Counted from the stretch's first letter, positions 14,861 to 25,179 are shown. The stretch: DNA of 64,000 bases from Hymenobacter sp. YIM 151858-1 (GCF_025979705.1 NZ_CP110136.1:4154001-4218000); one strand, 5' to 3'. Notes: generated by a model from the letters alone, not told the origin. Made by a program: numbers and translations.

Positions 14861-17533
14861 ATGAGGCAACAATACGGGCGAGGCGCTTGGAACAAGTGGC
14901 GGTTGTGGGGCAGTCTGGTGGCCGTAGCAACGGGTTTGCTGGGCCCCGAGGCAACGGCGCAACCTACGCGCGCGGCCGTGCAAAGCCGCTTAGCGCCCAC
15001 GCTGCAGGGCGAGCAAACCACGGCTGCTCGTAACAGCGCGTACCGCGTGCAAGTGCAGGATGCGGCGGCCTTTCGGGAGTGGGCCCAGAAACACCTGCGC
15101 GGTGCCCGGCTGCAGCCCTATCCGGCCGATGCGCGCGTGTTCACGGTGCATGCGCCAGGGCAACTCGCGAAGCTGGCCGCATGCCCGTGGGTAACGTTTG
15201 TGGACGTAGCCGACCGCCCGGTCACTCCCGAGAAAGAAATCGACGGAGTTGACCTAGGGGCCAACCGCATTTGGCCTGTGCACCAGCTCTACCCCAACCT
15301 CACGGGGCAGGGCCTCACGGTTTCGGTAAAAGAAGACGCCTTCGACCGCAACGACATCGACTTTAAGGGCCGCGTGGTCAGCAGCACCATGTTCGGCACC
15401 ACGGCTTCCGACCACGCCACGGTAATGGCCACGCTGATTGGCGGGGCCGGCAACTCGGCGCCTACCGGGCGCGGTGCGGCCTCGGGGGTGCAGCTGGCGG
15501 CCTCCAGCTACGCCCAGCTCATGCCCGACGATGCCGCTCAGCTTACGGCCAACCGCGTATCGGTGCAAAACCACTCGTATGGCGTAGCCACCATCGAAAA
15601 CTACTACGGCCTGGAGGCGCGGGCCTACGATCAGCAAACCCGCCAGCTGCCCGCGCTGCTGCACGTGTTTTCGTCGGGCAACGTGGGCAACCGCACGCCG
15701 GGCTCGGGCACGTACGCCACGCTGGCCGGCGTCGCCAACATCACCGGGCAGTTCAAAACCTCCAAAAACACGCTGTGCGTGGGCGCCACCGATGTGCTGG
15801 GCCGCGTGGCCGCGCTTAGCTCGCGCGGGCCCGCCCACGACGGCCGCCTGAAGCCCGAAATGGTGGCCTTGGGCGAAGGCGGCACCTCCGATGCCGCGGC
15901 CGTGGTATCGGGCATCAGCGCGTTGGTGCAGCAGGCCTACCGCGAGCAGCACAACGGCCAGCTGCCGCCAGCGGCCCTCAGCAAAGCCGTGCTGCTGAAT
16001 AGCGCCGACGACCTAGGGCGCCCCGGCCCCGATTTTGAGGCTGGTTTCGGCCAAGCCGATGCCCTGGGTGCCGTGCAAACGATGCTCGCCAAACGGTTTG
16101 TGCAGGGGCGCGTGGCGGCCGGCGCCACCAGCAAGTTTGCCATTACGGTGCCCGCCGGTGTGCATCAGCTGAAGCTTACCCTCGTGTGGGCCGACCCCGA
16201 GGCCGCCGCCAACGCCAGCAAAGCCCTCGTGAACGACCTCGACGTGGAGCTGGTAAGTGCCGGCGGTGCGCGGCTGCGCCCGTGGGTACTGAGCCCGTTT
16301 CCGCACCTCGACTCGCTGAAGCTACCGGCCCGTCGCGGGGTGGATCGGCTGAACAACGTGGAGCAGATAACGCTGGCCGCCCCAGCCGCCGGCACCTACG
16401 AGGTGCAGGTACACGGCACCGCGGTAACCGTAGGGCCCGAGCAGGAGTTTGCCGTAGCCTACGAGTTCGAAACCGCTGGCCTTACCTGGAGCAACCCCGT
16501 AGCGGGCACCGCCCTGCGTGCCGGGCAGCAGCAGCGCCTGCGCTGGCAATGGCAAGGGCCCGCTGCCACCGGCACGCTCAGCTACCGCGCTGCCGGCAGC
16601 ACTACCTGGACAACCATCGGCAACAACGTAAACCTAGGCGTGGGGCTGTACGCCTGGACGGCCCCCGCCGATGCCACCGTGGCCCAGGTGCGCCTGGAGG
16701 TAGGCAACGCCACGTACGCCTCGGCCAACTTTGCCGTGAGCCAGGCGCCGCTGGTGCAGGTAGGCTACGTGTGCGACAAAGAATCCTTGCTGACCTGGGA
16801 GCCCGTGCCCGGTGCCGGCAGCTACCAGGTGTTGCGGCTCGGGGCTACCACGCTCGAGCCCCTGGCCACCACCCCCGACACGGCCTTGCTGCTCAACGTG
16901 GGCGCCGAGTCGTCGGCAGTGCTGTACTACAGCGTAGTGCCCGTGTTGGCCGATGGCAGCCAGGGGGTGCGGGCCCGTAGCATCAACTTACTCGGCTCGA
17001 ACACCCGCTGCTACGTGCGCTCCTTCTTGCCCCGCCAGCTGGTTACCGATCAGGTGGCTTTCGATCTGGTGCTGGGCAGCACCTTCCGCCTGCGGGCCGT
17101 GCACCTGGAGCGCGAAACGCCCACGGGCTTCCAAACGGTGGAAACCCTGGCGCCGGGTACGCAACCAAGCCTGGTGCTGCGCGATCAGCTGCCCGAGCCC
17201 GGCCTGTACCGCTACCGCGCCCGCCTCGAAACCGTTGGCGGCCTTACCGTGTACTCGCAGGTAGAAAACATCTACTACGCCCGCTCCGGCGACGTGCTGC
17301 TGTTCCCCAACCCCGTGGTGGCTGGCAAAGCGGCTACGCTCATCGAAGCCAACGGCCTTGCCATGCGCTGGCAGCTGTTCGACCACCTAGGGCGCCTCGT
17401 GCGCGAGGGCGAAGCGCCCGAAGCTTCTGTGGGCCAGTTTGATACGAACAGCCTGCGGGCGGGTACCTACATTGTGCGCATTACGCCTACCGGCGGCGCT
17501 ACCATTGTGCGCCGCCTAGTGGTGGTGCGCTAG
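14861..17533 (+). CDS. Secreted S8 (subtilisin-like) serine protease with T9SS sorting domain
   Basis: The 890-residue protein has a signal peptide (GSLVAVATGLLGPEATAQ), an S8 peptidase domain at about residues 120-410, beta-sandwich regions, a fibronectin-like section, and a C-terminal T9SS type A domain (LLFPNPVVAGKAA to the end). Catalytic His is in SDHATVMATLIGG (His185), the oxyanion Asn in SSGNVG (Asn274) and the nucleophile in GGTSDAAAVVSG (Ser343). The catalytic Asp position, normally V-x-D, reads VSVKED (Glu158-Asp159), so the triad is unusual. It should be exported, moved across the outer membrane by T9SS and anchored or released. Its targets are unknown. Confidence 0.9.
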   Translation: MRQQYGRGAWNKWRLWGSLVAVATGLLGPEATAQPTRAAVQSRLAPTLQGEQTTAARNSAYRVQVQDAAAFREWAQKHLRGARLQPYPADARVFTVHAPGQLAKLAACPWVTFVDVADRPVTPEKEIDGVDLGANRIWPVHQLYPNLTGQGLTVSVKEDAFDRNDIDFKGRVVSSTMFGTTASDHATVMATLIGGAGNSAPTGRGAASGVQLAASSYAQLMPDDAAQLTANRVSVQNHSYGVATIENYYGLEARAYDQQTRQLPALLHVFSSGNVGNRTPGSGTYATLAGVANITGQFKTSKNTLCVGATDVLGRVAALSSRGPAHDGRLKPEMVALGEGGTSDAAAVVSGISALVQQAYREQHNGQLPPAALSKAVLLNSADDLGRPGPDFEAGFGQADALGAVQTMLAKRFVQGRVAAGATSKFAITVPAGVHQLKLTLVWADPEAAANASKALVNDLDVELVSAGGARLRPWVLSPFPHLDSLKLPARRGVDRLNNVEQITLAAPAAGTYEVQVHGTAVTVGPEQEFAVAYEFETAGLTWSNPVAGTALRAGQQQRLRWQWQGPAATGTLSYRAAGSTTWTTIGNNVNLGVGLYAWTAPADATVAQVRLEVGNATYASANFAVSQAPLVQVGYVCDKESLLTWEPVPGAGSYQVLRLGATTLEPLATTPDTALLLNVGAESSAVLYYSVVPVLADGSQGVRARSINLLGSNTRCYVRSFLPRQLVTDQVAFDLVLGSTFRLRAVHLERETPTGFQTVETLAPGTQPSLVLRDQLPEPGLYRYRARLETVGGLTVYSQVENIYYARSGDVLLFPNPVVAGKAATLIEANGLAMRWQLFDHLGRLVREGEAPEASVGQFDTNSLRAGTYIVRITPTGGATIVRRLVVVR

Positions 17534-17550
17534 CCCCGAGCAGCCGAAAC

Positions 17551-17590
17551 AAAAAGCCGCCCGGCCTGCATGCAGGCCGGGCGGCTTTTT
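17551..17590. terminator. Bidirectional terminator between convergent protease genes
   Basis: A 40-nt perfect palindrome (arms 17551-17570 and 17571-17590) begins with five A and ends with five T, so it can work on both strands. Confidence 0.88.
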
Positions 17591-17608
17591 GGCACCTAGG
17601 GCGCCAGT

Positions 17609-18406
17609 TTAGTACAGGTAGTTAAGGGCGGTTTTGTCGTTGTTGTTGAAGTTGCGGTTCTGGCCCGAGCCGATGCAGGCGAGCATGAACGAGCCGGGGT
17701 CGGCTGTGGTGGGCGTGCCCGGAATGTGGATAGCGCCCACGGTGCTGGCGCCTTCGTTAGCCGTGGAGCCGCCGCAGCTGTAGGAGCGGTCCATATAGTC
17801 GGTGTGGCGGAGACCGATGCAGTGGCCGATTTCGTGCGCCAGAATCGTGGCCAGGTACCCAACAGCCGGGTTGGTGCCAATGGCGCGCGAGTTCACCTTC
17901 ACCTGGTTGTGCGGGTCGCCGGCCGAGGTAGGGAAGCCCGCCGAGGCCAGGTACGAGCCCGTGCCACGCACAATGGCAATGTCGGCACCGCCCGATACGC
18001 GGGCGAAGGTTAGCTGCAGGTTTTCGGCGTTGTAGCGGCGAATGGCTTCGTCGAGGCCCGCTACGTACGTGCTGGGCAGCTGGCCCGAAATGCTCACCGT
18101 AATCGTGCGCGGCAGGCCTTTCACGAGGTTGGTGGTGCGGTACTGCTCGGCGTTGCCCACGCGCAGCAGCTGCGGCGCGGTGGGGTTCTGCAGGTCGGCG
18201 TCGGTCAGGAAAATGTCGCCCTCCACCAGGTAGCCGCCGTCTACTTTCTGGGCACCGGTAGCCGTGAGGCCCATGGCCCGAATCTGACCTAGGGTTTCTT
18301 CCGATACCTGGTCTTTCACCTTCACTTCGTCCTTCGAGCAGCCGGCCAACGTGCTTAGGGCTATGGCCGCTACGGCCACGGGGGTAAACCATTTCGTCAT
18401 TTTCAT
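17609..18406 (-). CDS. HEIGH-type zinc metalloprotease lipoprotein, copy 1
   Basis: A 265-residue protein of the 'dual-action HEIGH metallo-peptidase' (M57-like) family. The lipobox LAGC gives Cys23, followed by SKDEVKV, which fits the Bacteroidetes surface-export signal (Lys then two acidic residues). The zinc site is HEIGHCIGLRH, with DYMDRS following as the Met-turn-like region. The ATG at 18406 is preferred; the frame is open further upstream. It is one of three tandem paralogues (17.6-20.5 kb), each with its own terminator. It is predicted to be a surface-anchored protease; the substrate is unknown. Confidence 0.87.
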   Translation of the reverse strand: MKMTKWFTPVAVAAIALSTLAGCSKDEVKVKDQVSEETLGQIRAMGLTATGAQKVDGGYLVEGDIFLTDADLQNPTAPQLLRVGNAEQYRTTNLVKGLPRTITVSISGQLPSTYVAGLDEAIRRYNAENLQLTFARVSGGADIAIVRGTGSYLASAGFPTSAGDPHNQVKVNSRAIGTNPAVGYLATILAHEIGHCIGLRHTDYMDRSYSCGGSTANEGASTVGAIHIPGTPTTADPGSFMLACIGSGQNRNFNNNDKTALNYLY

Positions 18407-18566
18407 AGGGTTTTGGTTTGGTTGGTTAGGGTTTGAACATGCCGATAAGCTGAGCAGAAAGAACTTAATAATCAATAGATTCTATATGAAACCCGCGCCC
18501 CGCTGAGCGCGTATGAGCGCGGCCCGCAGCCCCGTTGCCCAACGGCTACCTGGCCACCTAGGCAAC

Positions 18567-18598
18567 AAAAAAGCCCGGCTCCAGAAGGAGCCGGGCTT
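18567..18598 (-). terminator. Rho-independent terminator of HEIGH copy 2
   Basis: AAGCCCGGCTCC and GGAGCCGGGCTT enclose an AGAA loop; six T follow on the minus strand. Confidence 0.88.
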
Positions 18599-18626
18599 GT
18601 GCACTAACTGTGTGCTGACTGTGCGC

Positions 18627-19421
18627 TTAGTACAGGTAGTTAAGCGCCGTGATGTCGTTGTTGTTGAAGTAACGATTCTGGCCCGAGCCGATGCAGGCGA
18701 GCATGAACGAGCCGGGGTCGGCCGTGGTGGGCGTGCCGGGGATAAGGATAGCGCCCACGGTGCTGGCGCCCTCGTTGGTGTACGAGCCACCGCAGCTGTA
18801 GGAGCGGTCCATGTAGTCGGTGTGGCGGAAACCAATGCAGTGGCCGATTTCGTGCGCCAGAATGGTAGCCAGGTAGTTGGTATTCGGCGTTTTGCCGATG
18901 GCCGTCGAGTTCACCTTCACCTGGTTGTGCGGGTCGCCGGCCGCGGTGGGGAAGCCCGCCGAGGCCAGGTACGAGCCGTTGCCGCGCACCAGAGCAATGT
19001 CAGCATTGGCCGATACGCGCTGGAACGAAATCAGCAGGTTTTGTGCGTTGTAGCGGGCAATGGCTTCGTCGAGGCCGGCCACGTACGAGGCGGGCAGCTG
19101 GCTCGAAATGCTTACCGTAATTACCCGGCCCGACCCAACGTTTACCAGGTTGGTGGTGCGGTACTGCTCGGCGTTGCCGGTGCGCAGCAACTGCGGGGTG
19201 CGCGGGTTTTGCAACTCAGCCTCGGTCAGCAAAATGTCGCCTTCCACCAAGTAACCACCTTCTACTTTCTGGGCGCCGGCGGCCGTAAAGCCCATGGCCT
19301 TAATCTGAGCCAGGGTTTCTTCCGATACCTGGTCTTTCACTTTTACGTCGTCCTTAGAGCAGCTCGAGAAAGAGGCAAGCGCAACAGCAGCTACTACGAG
19401 CGGGGTAAACAGCTTTTTCAT
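18627..19421 (-). CDS. HEIGH-type zinc metalloprotease lipoprotein, copy 2
   Basis: A 264-residue paralogue of the genes on either side. Lipobox FSSC is followed by SKDDVKV, an acidic surface-export signal. Zinc motif HEIGHCIGFRH is followed by TDYMDRSYSCGGSYTNEGAS. Two cysteines in the C-terminal part (SCGG and LACIGSG) are shared by all three copies and may form a disulphide. The C-terminal 80 residues are nearly identical among copies, while the middle section varies. It starts at the ATG at 19421, which fits the lipoprotein signal. Confidence 0.88.
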   Translation of the reverse strand: MKKLFTPLVVAAVALASFSSCSKDDVKVKDQVSEETLAQIKAMGFTAAGAQKVEGGYLVEGDILLTEAELQNPRTPQLLRTGNAEQYRTTNLVNVGSGRVITVSISSQLPASYVAGLDEAIARYNAQNLLISFQRVSANADIALVRGNGSYLASAGFPTAAGDPHNQVKVNSTAIGKTPNTNYLATILAHEIGHCIGFRHTDYMDRSYSCGGSYTNEGASTVGAILIPGTPTTADPGSFMLACIGSGQNRYFNNNDITALNYLY

Positions 19422-19615
19422 TTTAAAAAGGTTGGTTGGGTTAGGTGGAGGAAACTTGGGTTTACAATCTGAACAGAAAATAACGTATTAGCAAGCCAAA
19501 ATCGCAGAAACTTTTAAAAAATTCTCTCGTACGCGCCTGTTTTATGCCAGAAAGTAAAATATGTAATTTCTAATATTCTGGTTCGGCTTATTGCATTATC
19601 TAAAGCCCAAAAAAA

Positions 19616-19645
19616 CAAGCCCGGCTCCTTTCGGAACCGGGCTTG
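19616..19645 (-). terminator. Rho-independent terminator of HEIGH copy 3
   Basis: CAAGCCCGGCTCC and GGAACCGGGCTTG pair with one mismatch around TTTC. A run of A precedes it on the plus strand, giving T on the minus strand. Confidence 0.85.
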
Positions 19646-19675
19646 CAACCCGAAGGCTAAACGACTAGCCGACGA

Positions 19676-20482
19676 CTAGTACAGGTAGTTGAGGGCCGTG
19701 CGGTCGTAAGCGTCGAACGGACGGTTAACACCCGAGCCAACGCAAGCGAGCATCCACGAATTCGGCTCGGCCGTGGTGGGCGTGCCGGGGATGTGCACAG
19801 CGCCCACGGTGCTGGCGCCTTCGTTGGTGTAGGCACCGCCGCAGCTGTAGGAGCGGTCCATGTAGTCGGTGTGGCGGAAACCGATGCAGTGGCCGATTTC
19901 GTGCGCCAGAATGGTAGCCAGGTAGTTGGTACCGGGGTTAGAGCCCAGGTAAGCGGAGTTCACCTTGATGCTGTTGAAGGGGTTGCCACCCGAAGGGAAG
20001 CCGGCTGAAGCCAGGTAGCTCGAACCGCTCGGAGCCGGGGTTAGCAGGATGTTGTAGCTCGACGACACGCGACGGAAGCGGATCAGCAGGTTTTCGGCGT
20101 TGTAACGACGGATGGCCTCGTCGAGAGCGGTAACGTACGACGAAGGCAGCGAGCTGGAAATAGCCACGTTGATGGTACGGCCCGAGCCTACGCTCACCAG
20201 GTTGTTGGTGCGGTACTGCTCCACATCGGCCACACGCAGGATTTGGTGGTCGGGCGTGCTGTTCAGGTCAGCCTCGGTCAGCAAAATGTCGCCTTCAACC
20301 AAGTAGCCGCCGTCCACTTTCTGGGCACCGGTAGCCGTAAAGCCCAGGGCGCGGATTTGGCCCATGGCTTCTTCGGAAACCTTGTCCTTAACTTGAACAT
20401 TTTCCTCCTTGGAGCAGCTGGACAAGGCCAGGGCCGAGAAGGCGCATACGGCTACGGTCGAAAGTACTTTAGTAAACTTCAT
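19676..20482 (-). CDS. HEIGH-type zinc metalloprotease lipoprotein, copy 3
   Basis: A 268-residue third paralogue. Lipobox LSSC is followed by SKEENVQV, again fitting an acidic surface-export signal. Zinc motif HEIGHCIGFRH and DYMDRSYSCGG are conserved. The middle differs most from the other two (VSSSYNILLTPAPSGSS; LGSNPGTNY), and the C-terminal block reads CVGSGVNRPFDAYDRTALNYLY. The ATG at 20482 was preferred to an upstream start because it places the signal peptide correctly. A 481-bp divergent spacer separates it from the RicT-like gene. Confidence 0.88.
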   Translation of the reverse strand: MKFTKVLSTVAVCAFSALALSSCSKEENVQVKDKVSEEAMGQIRALGFTATGAQKVDGGYLVEGDILLTEADLNSTPDHQILRVADVEQYRTNNLVSVGSGRTINVAISSSLPSSYVTALDEAIRRYNAENLLIRFRRVSSSYNILLTPAPSGSSYLASAGFPSGGNPFNSIKVNSAYLGSNPGTNYLATILAHEIGHCIGFRHTDYMDRSYSCGGAYTNEGASTVGAVHIPGTPTTAEPNSWMLACVGSGVNRPFDAYDRTALNYLY

Positions 20483-20963
20483 AAGTGGTTTGGTTGGGTT
20501 TGGTTGAACGATGCTCAAAAGGTGAGGCTAATTTTTGACAAAATCAAAAAAATATTGCTGTAACTTTTTGTACATAGCAACAGTACGCGGGAGTGTGCAC
20601 ACGCTCGTTCCTTAATAATTACCCCATTTCGGAGGCAGAAAGTAAGTTTGGTTGCCGGTGTTAGTTGCGTGGTTTTTATAACGATACAAATATTTATTGA
20701 TGTAGATACATATAATGTCGGGCTTGTTAAACGCTTGCGTTATCCGGTAGTTGAGCCTTCGATGCTTACAATTTTTTGTTCCTTGCTGCCGGGCTTCCGG
20801 AGTGCGCGCGCAGCCAAGCAGTAGCGCGGGCGGAACGCAGCCTAGGCAGCCCTCGTTTGGGCTGCACCCGGAGGCACCCTCCGAAATCCTTATCTTTGTT
20901 TGAAACCCTCAATTTTTCTGCAGGCCCTATTGCTGGGTTCTGCTTGATCATAGATACTTCCCT
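20483..20963. other. Divergent intergenic region between HEIGH copy 3 and the RicT-like gene
   Basis: This 481-bp spacer is AT-rich from about 20500 to 20770 and GC-rich after that. It holds the promoter box TATCTTTG at 20891-20898 for the plus-strand gene, and presumably the promoter of the protease. No open frame with convincing codon use was seen. Confidence 0.5.
20891..20898 (+). promoter_or_regulatory. Bacteroidetes -7 box before the RicT-like gene
   Basis: TATCTTTG matches TAnnTTTG exactly and leaves a leader of roughly 60 nt to the GTG start at 20964. No TTTG at the ideal -33 distance. Confidence 0.5.
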
Positions 20964-22520
<1,557 letters not shown>

Positions 22521-22522
22521 CT

Positions 22523-23029
22523 ATGCGCTGCATGCTCCACCGCTCTCTGCTGCGTGTTGCCCTAGGTGCGTTGCTGTTGCCGGCACTGGCTGCCTGCGAC
22601 GGCAACCGCGTGTACGAAACCAACGTGGACCTGCCCGACTACGCGTGGTCGGTGCAGAATAAGCCCGCGTTTCAGTTCGATATTCAGGACACTACGCAGC
22701 GCTACAACGTGTACTTCAACATCCGCAACGCCTCCATGTACGGCTACTACAACCTGTACGTGAAGCACACGCTTACCGGGCCGGGGGGCCCGGTGGGCAA
22801 GCCGCTGTTGCACCAGATGATTTTGATGGACCCCAAAACCGGTGAGCCCCGTGGCAACGGCACCGGCGACATCTTCGACCACCAGTTTCTGGCCTTGCCC
22901 CAGCAGCGCTTTGCGCGCCCCGGCTCTTACCGGTTGGTGCTGGAGCAGTATATGCGGCAAGACGTGCTGCCGGGCATTATGGCCGTGGGCGTGCGCGTTG
23001 AAAAAGCTACCGCCAGCAGCCCCGATTAG
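22523..23029 (+). CDS. gldH: Gliding motility lipoprotein GldH
   Basis: A 168-residue lipoprotein needed for gliding in Flavobacterium johnsoniae. The lipobox LAAC (Cys28 from the ATG at 22523) is followed by DGNRVYETNVDLPDYAW, the typical GldH start of the mature protein. Conserved stretches are YNVYFNIRNASMYGYYNLYV, GDIFDHQF and PGSYRLVLEQYMRQDVLPGIMAVGVRVEK. A second ATG at 22532 is also possible. It is coupled to the RicT-like gene with 2 bp between stop and start. Its presence suggests a gliding or T9SS-linked envelope machine in this organism. Confidence 0.92.
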   Translation: MRCMLHRSLLRVALGALLLPALAACDGNRVYETNVDLPDYAWSVQNKPAFQFDIQDTTQRYNVYFNIRNASMYGYYNLYVKHTLTGPGGPVGKPLLHQMILMDPKTGEPRGNGTGDIFDHQFLALPQQRFARPGSYRLVLEQYMRQDVLPGIMAVGVRVEKATASSPD

Positions 23030-23054
23030 TAGCCCTAGGTGCCTGGTAATGAAC

Positions 23055-23087
23055 AAAAAAGCCGCCCCAAACCGGGGTGGCTTTTTT
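23055..23087 (+). terminator. Rho-independent terminator after gldH
   Basis: AAAAAAGCCGCCCC and GGGGTGGCTTTTTT enclose a short loop and end in six T. Confidence 0.87.
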
Positions 23088-23230
23088 AGTGCGCAACCGG
23101 CAGAAAGCGGTGCAAAGCCAGCCTGCGCCGCCCCCACAAAAGTGGGCGCTGGCACAACTACGCGCCAAAAGCGGGCGTATAGACTTACCACTTTGCTTAC
23201 CAGTTCTCACCCAACCAATTACACCGCATT

Positions 23231-24958
23231 ATGGCAGATAACACCAAAAACCAGAACGACGGCAAGAACCAGAATTCCGGCTCTTTGCAGGGTGCTCAGG
23301 GCAGCACTTCTGGCACCGGAACTACCGGCATGGGCTCCACCGCTTCGGGTGGCATGCAAGGCAGCACCGGCAACCAAATGGGTTCCTCCACTTCGGGCCT
23401 GACCAGCGGCAGCAACGACAACAGCGGCCGTTCGTCAGGCTCAACTACTTCCAGCCAGGATCTGGCCTCGGCCTCTACCAGCATGGGCCAGGGCGGCCTA
23501 GGTGGCAGCACCGGCGGCAGCAGCTCGGGCAAGTCGGGCGGCTCTTCGTCGGCGGGCAAATCGGGCAGCAAATCGGCTACTGGCGATGGCTCTTCATCTT
23601 CGGCATCGGCCAAAAAATCGGGCAGCACTACCAAGGCTTCTTCGAGCAAGGGCGGTTCGTCGTCGGGCAAAAGCAAAAACCAGGATCAGAACAACCAGTC
23701 GTCGGGCCAGCAGGGTAGCAACACCAGCATGGGCGGCAGCAACTACGGCGGCAACTTTGGCAACTCGATGGAGGGCAGCCACAACGACCGCGACCGAGAC
23801 GAGAACATGTACAGCGGAGCCAGCCGCGGCGAGTACGGCTCGCACGGCATGGGCAATACGCAAGGCGGCTACGGCAACCAAAACCGTGACTTTGACACCC
23901 GCTCGCGCGGTGGCGAATACGGCCAGGATGGCTACAACCGCGGCGGCCAGGGCAACTCGTACGGCCAGTACGGCGGCCGAGACGAGTTTCAGGGCGGCGG
24001 TGGTTATGGTGGTAGCAACTACGGCGGCCAGGGCGGCTACAGCGGCAACTACGGCCAGCAGAGCAACTACGGCGGTGGCATGAGCAACCGCGGCGGCTCG
24101 GGTATGCAGGGTGGCTACGGCCAACAAGGCGGCAGCAACTTTGGACAGCAGCGCTCCGGCCACATGGACAGCCAATATGGCCAGCGCGACTCGTACGGCT
24201 ACCAGGAGCGCGGCTACGGCCAGCAGGGCGGCAGCAACATGGGCGGCGGCATGCAGGGCAACTACGGCTCGCAGGGCGGCGACTACAGCGGCCGTAACTA
24301 CGGTGGCCAAGGAAGCTACGGCCAGCAGGATGATTACCGCAGCCCCAACGACAACGGCTCGCGCTACGGCCGTGGCCAGGGCTACAGCAACGACTACGGC
24401 CGCTCGTCGATGGGCGGCGGCTACGGCCAGCAAGGTGGCATGAGCGGCCGCGGCCAGGATGACTACGGCCAGTACGGCAGCCGCAACCAGCGCGAAGACC
24501 AGGACCGTCAGTCCTCGCGGGGCGGCTACGACAACCAGGGCTACGGTGGCGGTGGCTACGGCGGTGGCCAGGGCGACTACGGCCGCAGCAACATGGGCGG
24601 CGGCAGCATGGGCGCCGGCTACGGCGGCGGCTACAACGACGACCGTTACGGCTCGGGCCGCTCGGGCTCGTCGTACGGCTCGCGCAGCGGCTACAACGAA
24701 GGCCGTGGCGGTTACATGGGCAACTCGGGCCAGGGCTACGGCTCGCGCGGTGGCTCCTACAACGACCAGTACCCCTCGGGCAGCAGCTCGCAGATGGGCT
24801 CGTCGTCGCGCGGAGGCGGCGAGTATGACTCGAACGACCGTAACCGCAACTACGGCCAGCAAAACCGCGGCAACTTCCGCAACCAGGACAACGACGATTC
24901 GGATTACGGCTCGACGCCCGGTCGCAACCGCGGCCGCGACAACGACGACCGTTACTAA
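23231..24958 (+). CDS. Low-complexity Gly/Tyr/Gln/Asn/Arg-rich protein, predicted disordered
   Basis: A 575-residue protein with almost no residues other than G, S, Y, Q, N, D, R, T and M. The first 170 residues are Ser/Gly/Thr/Lys-rich (SSGKSGGSSSAGKSG). The rest is built from short units such as GGYGQQGG, SNYGG, RGG, YGSRSG and NDYGR. No signal peptide, membrane helix, zinc site or enzyme motif was found. The composition resembles the prion-like plus RGG segments of human FUS/TAF15 and of plant glycine-rich RNA-binding proteins, but there is no RNA-recognition motif. It is a single-gene unit with a strong terminator. Function unknown; RNA or nucleic-acid condensate, stress or desiccation roles are possible inference. 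Confidence 0.8.
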   Translation: MADNTKNQNDGKNQNSGSLQGAQGSTSGTGTTGMGSTASGGMQGSTGNQMGSSTSGLTSGSNDNSGRSSGSTTSSQDLASASTSMGQGGLGGSTGGSSSGKSGGSSSAGKSGSKSATGDGSSSSASAKKSGSTTKASSSKGGSSSGKSKNQDQNNQSSGQQGSNTSMGGSNYGGNFGNSMEGSHNDRDRDENMYSGASRGEYGSHGMGNTQGGYGNQNRDFDTRSRGGEYGQDGYNRGGQGNSYGQYGGRDEFQGGGGYGGSNYGGQGGYSGNYGQQSNYGGGMSNRGGSGMQGGYGQQGGSNFGQQRSGHMDSQYGQRDSYGYQERGYGQQGGSNMGGGMQGNYGSQGGDYSGRNYGGQGSYGQQDDYRSPNDNGSRYGRGQGYSNDYGRSSMGGGYGQQGGMSGRGQDDYGQYGSRNQREDQDRQSSRGGYDNQGYGGGGYGGGQGDYGRSNMGGGSMGAGYGGGYNDDRYGSGRSGSSYGSRSGYNEGRGGYMGNSGQGYGSRGGSYNDQYPSGSSSQMGSSSRGGGEYDSNDRNRNYGQQNRGNFRNQDNDDSDYGSTPGRNRGRDNDDRY

Positions 24959-24976
24959 CCCCAGCAACCGAACCAC

Positions 24977-25014
24977 AAAAAAAGACCTAGGGCCGTGGCC
25001 CTAGGTCTTTTTTT
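24977..25014 (+). terminator. Rho-independent terminator built from two CCTAGG copies
   Basis: Arms 24977-24994 and 24997-25014 are 18-nt perfect complements, begin with seven A and end with seven T. Each arm contains one CCTAGG palindrome. Confidence 0.9.
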
Positions 25015-25020
25015 GTGCTC

Positions 25021-25125
25021 AATGAACAATGAACAATGAACAATGAACAATGAACAATGAACAATGAACAATGAACAATGAACAATGAACAATGAACAAT
25101 GAACAATGAACAATGAACAATGAAC
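25021..25125. repeat. Tandem array of AATGAAC, 15 copies
   Basis: A perfect 7-bp tandem repeat with 15 uninterrupted units (105 bp). It starts 6 bp after the terminator hairpin and lies between two convergent genes, outside any coding sequence. No spacers exist, so it is not a CRISPR. Confidence 0.97.
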
Positions 25126-25179
25126 AGCTTACTGATTGTCGGCTCACTTCATCGTCCGTCCATCCTCATTGTTCCTTCT

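Noticed and set aside
23594-24976. 460-codon minus-strand frame, Val/Ala-rich and membrane-like
   Set aside because: It is the antisense of the low-complexity gene. Its Val/Ala richness only mirrors Gly/Tyr/Asn codons on the other strand.
25021-25125. Repeat array considered as a CRISPR
   Set aside because: Units are 7 bp, contiguous, with no spacers, and no cas genes are near.
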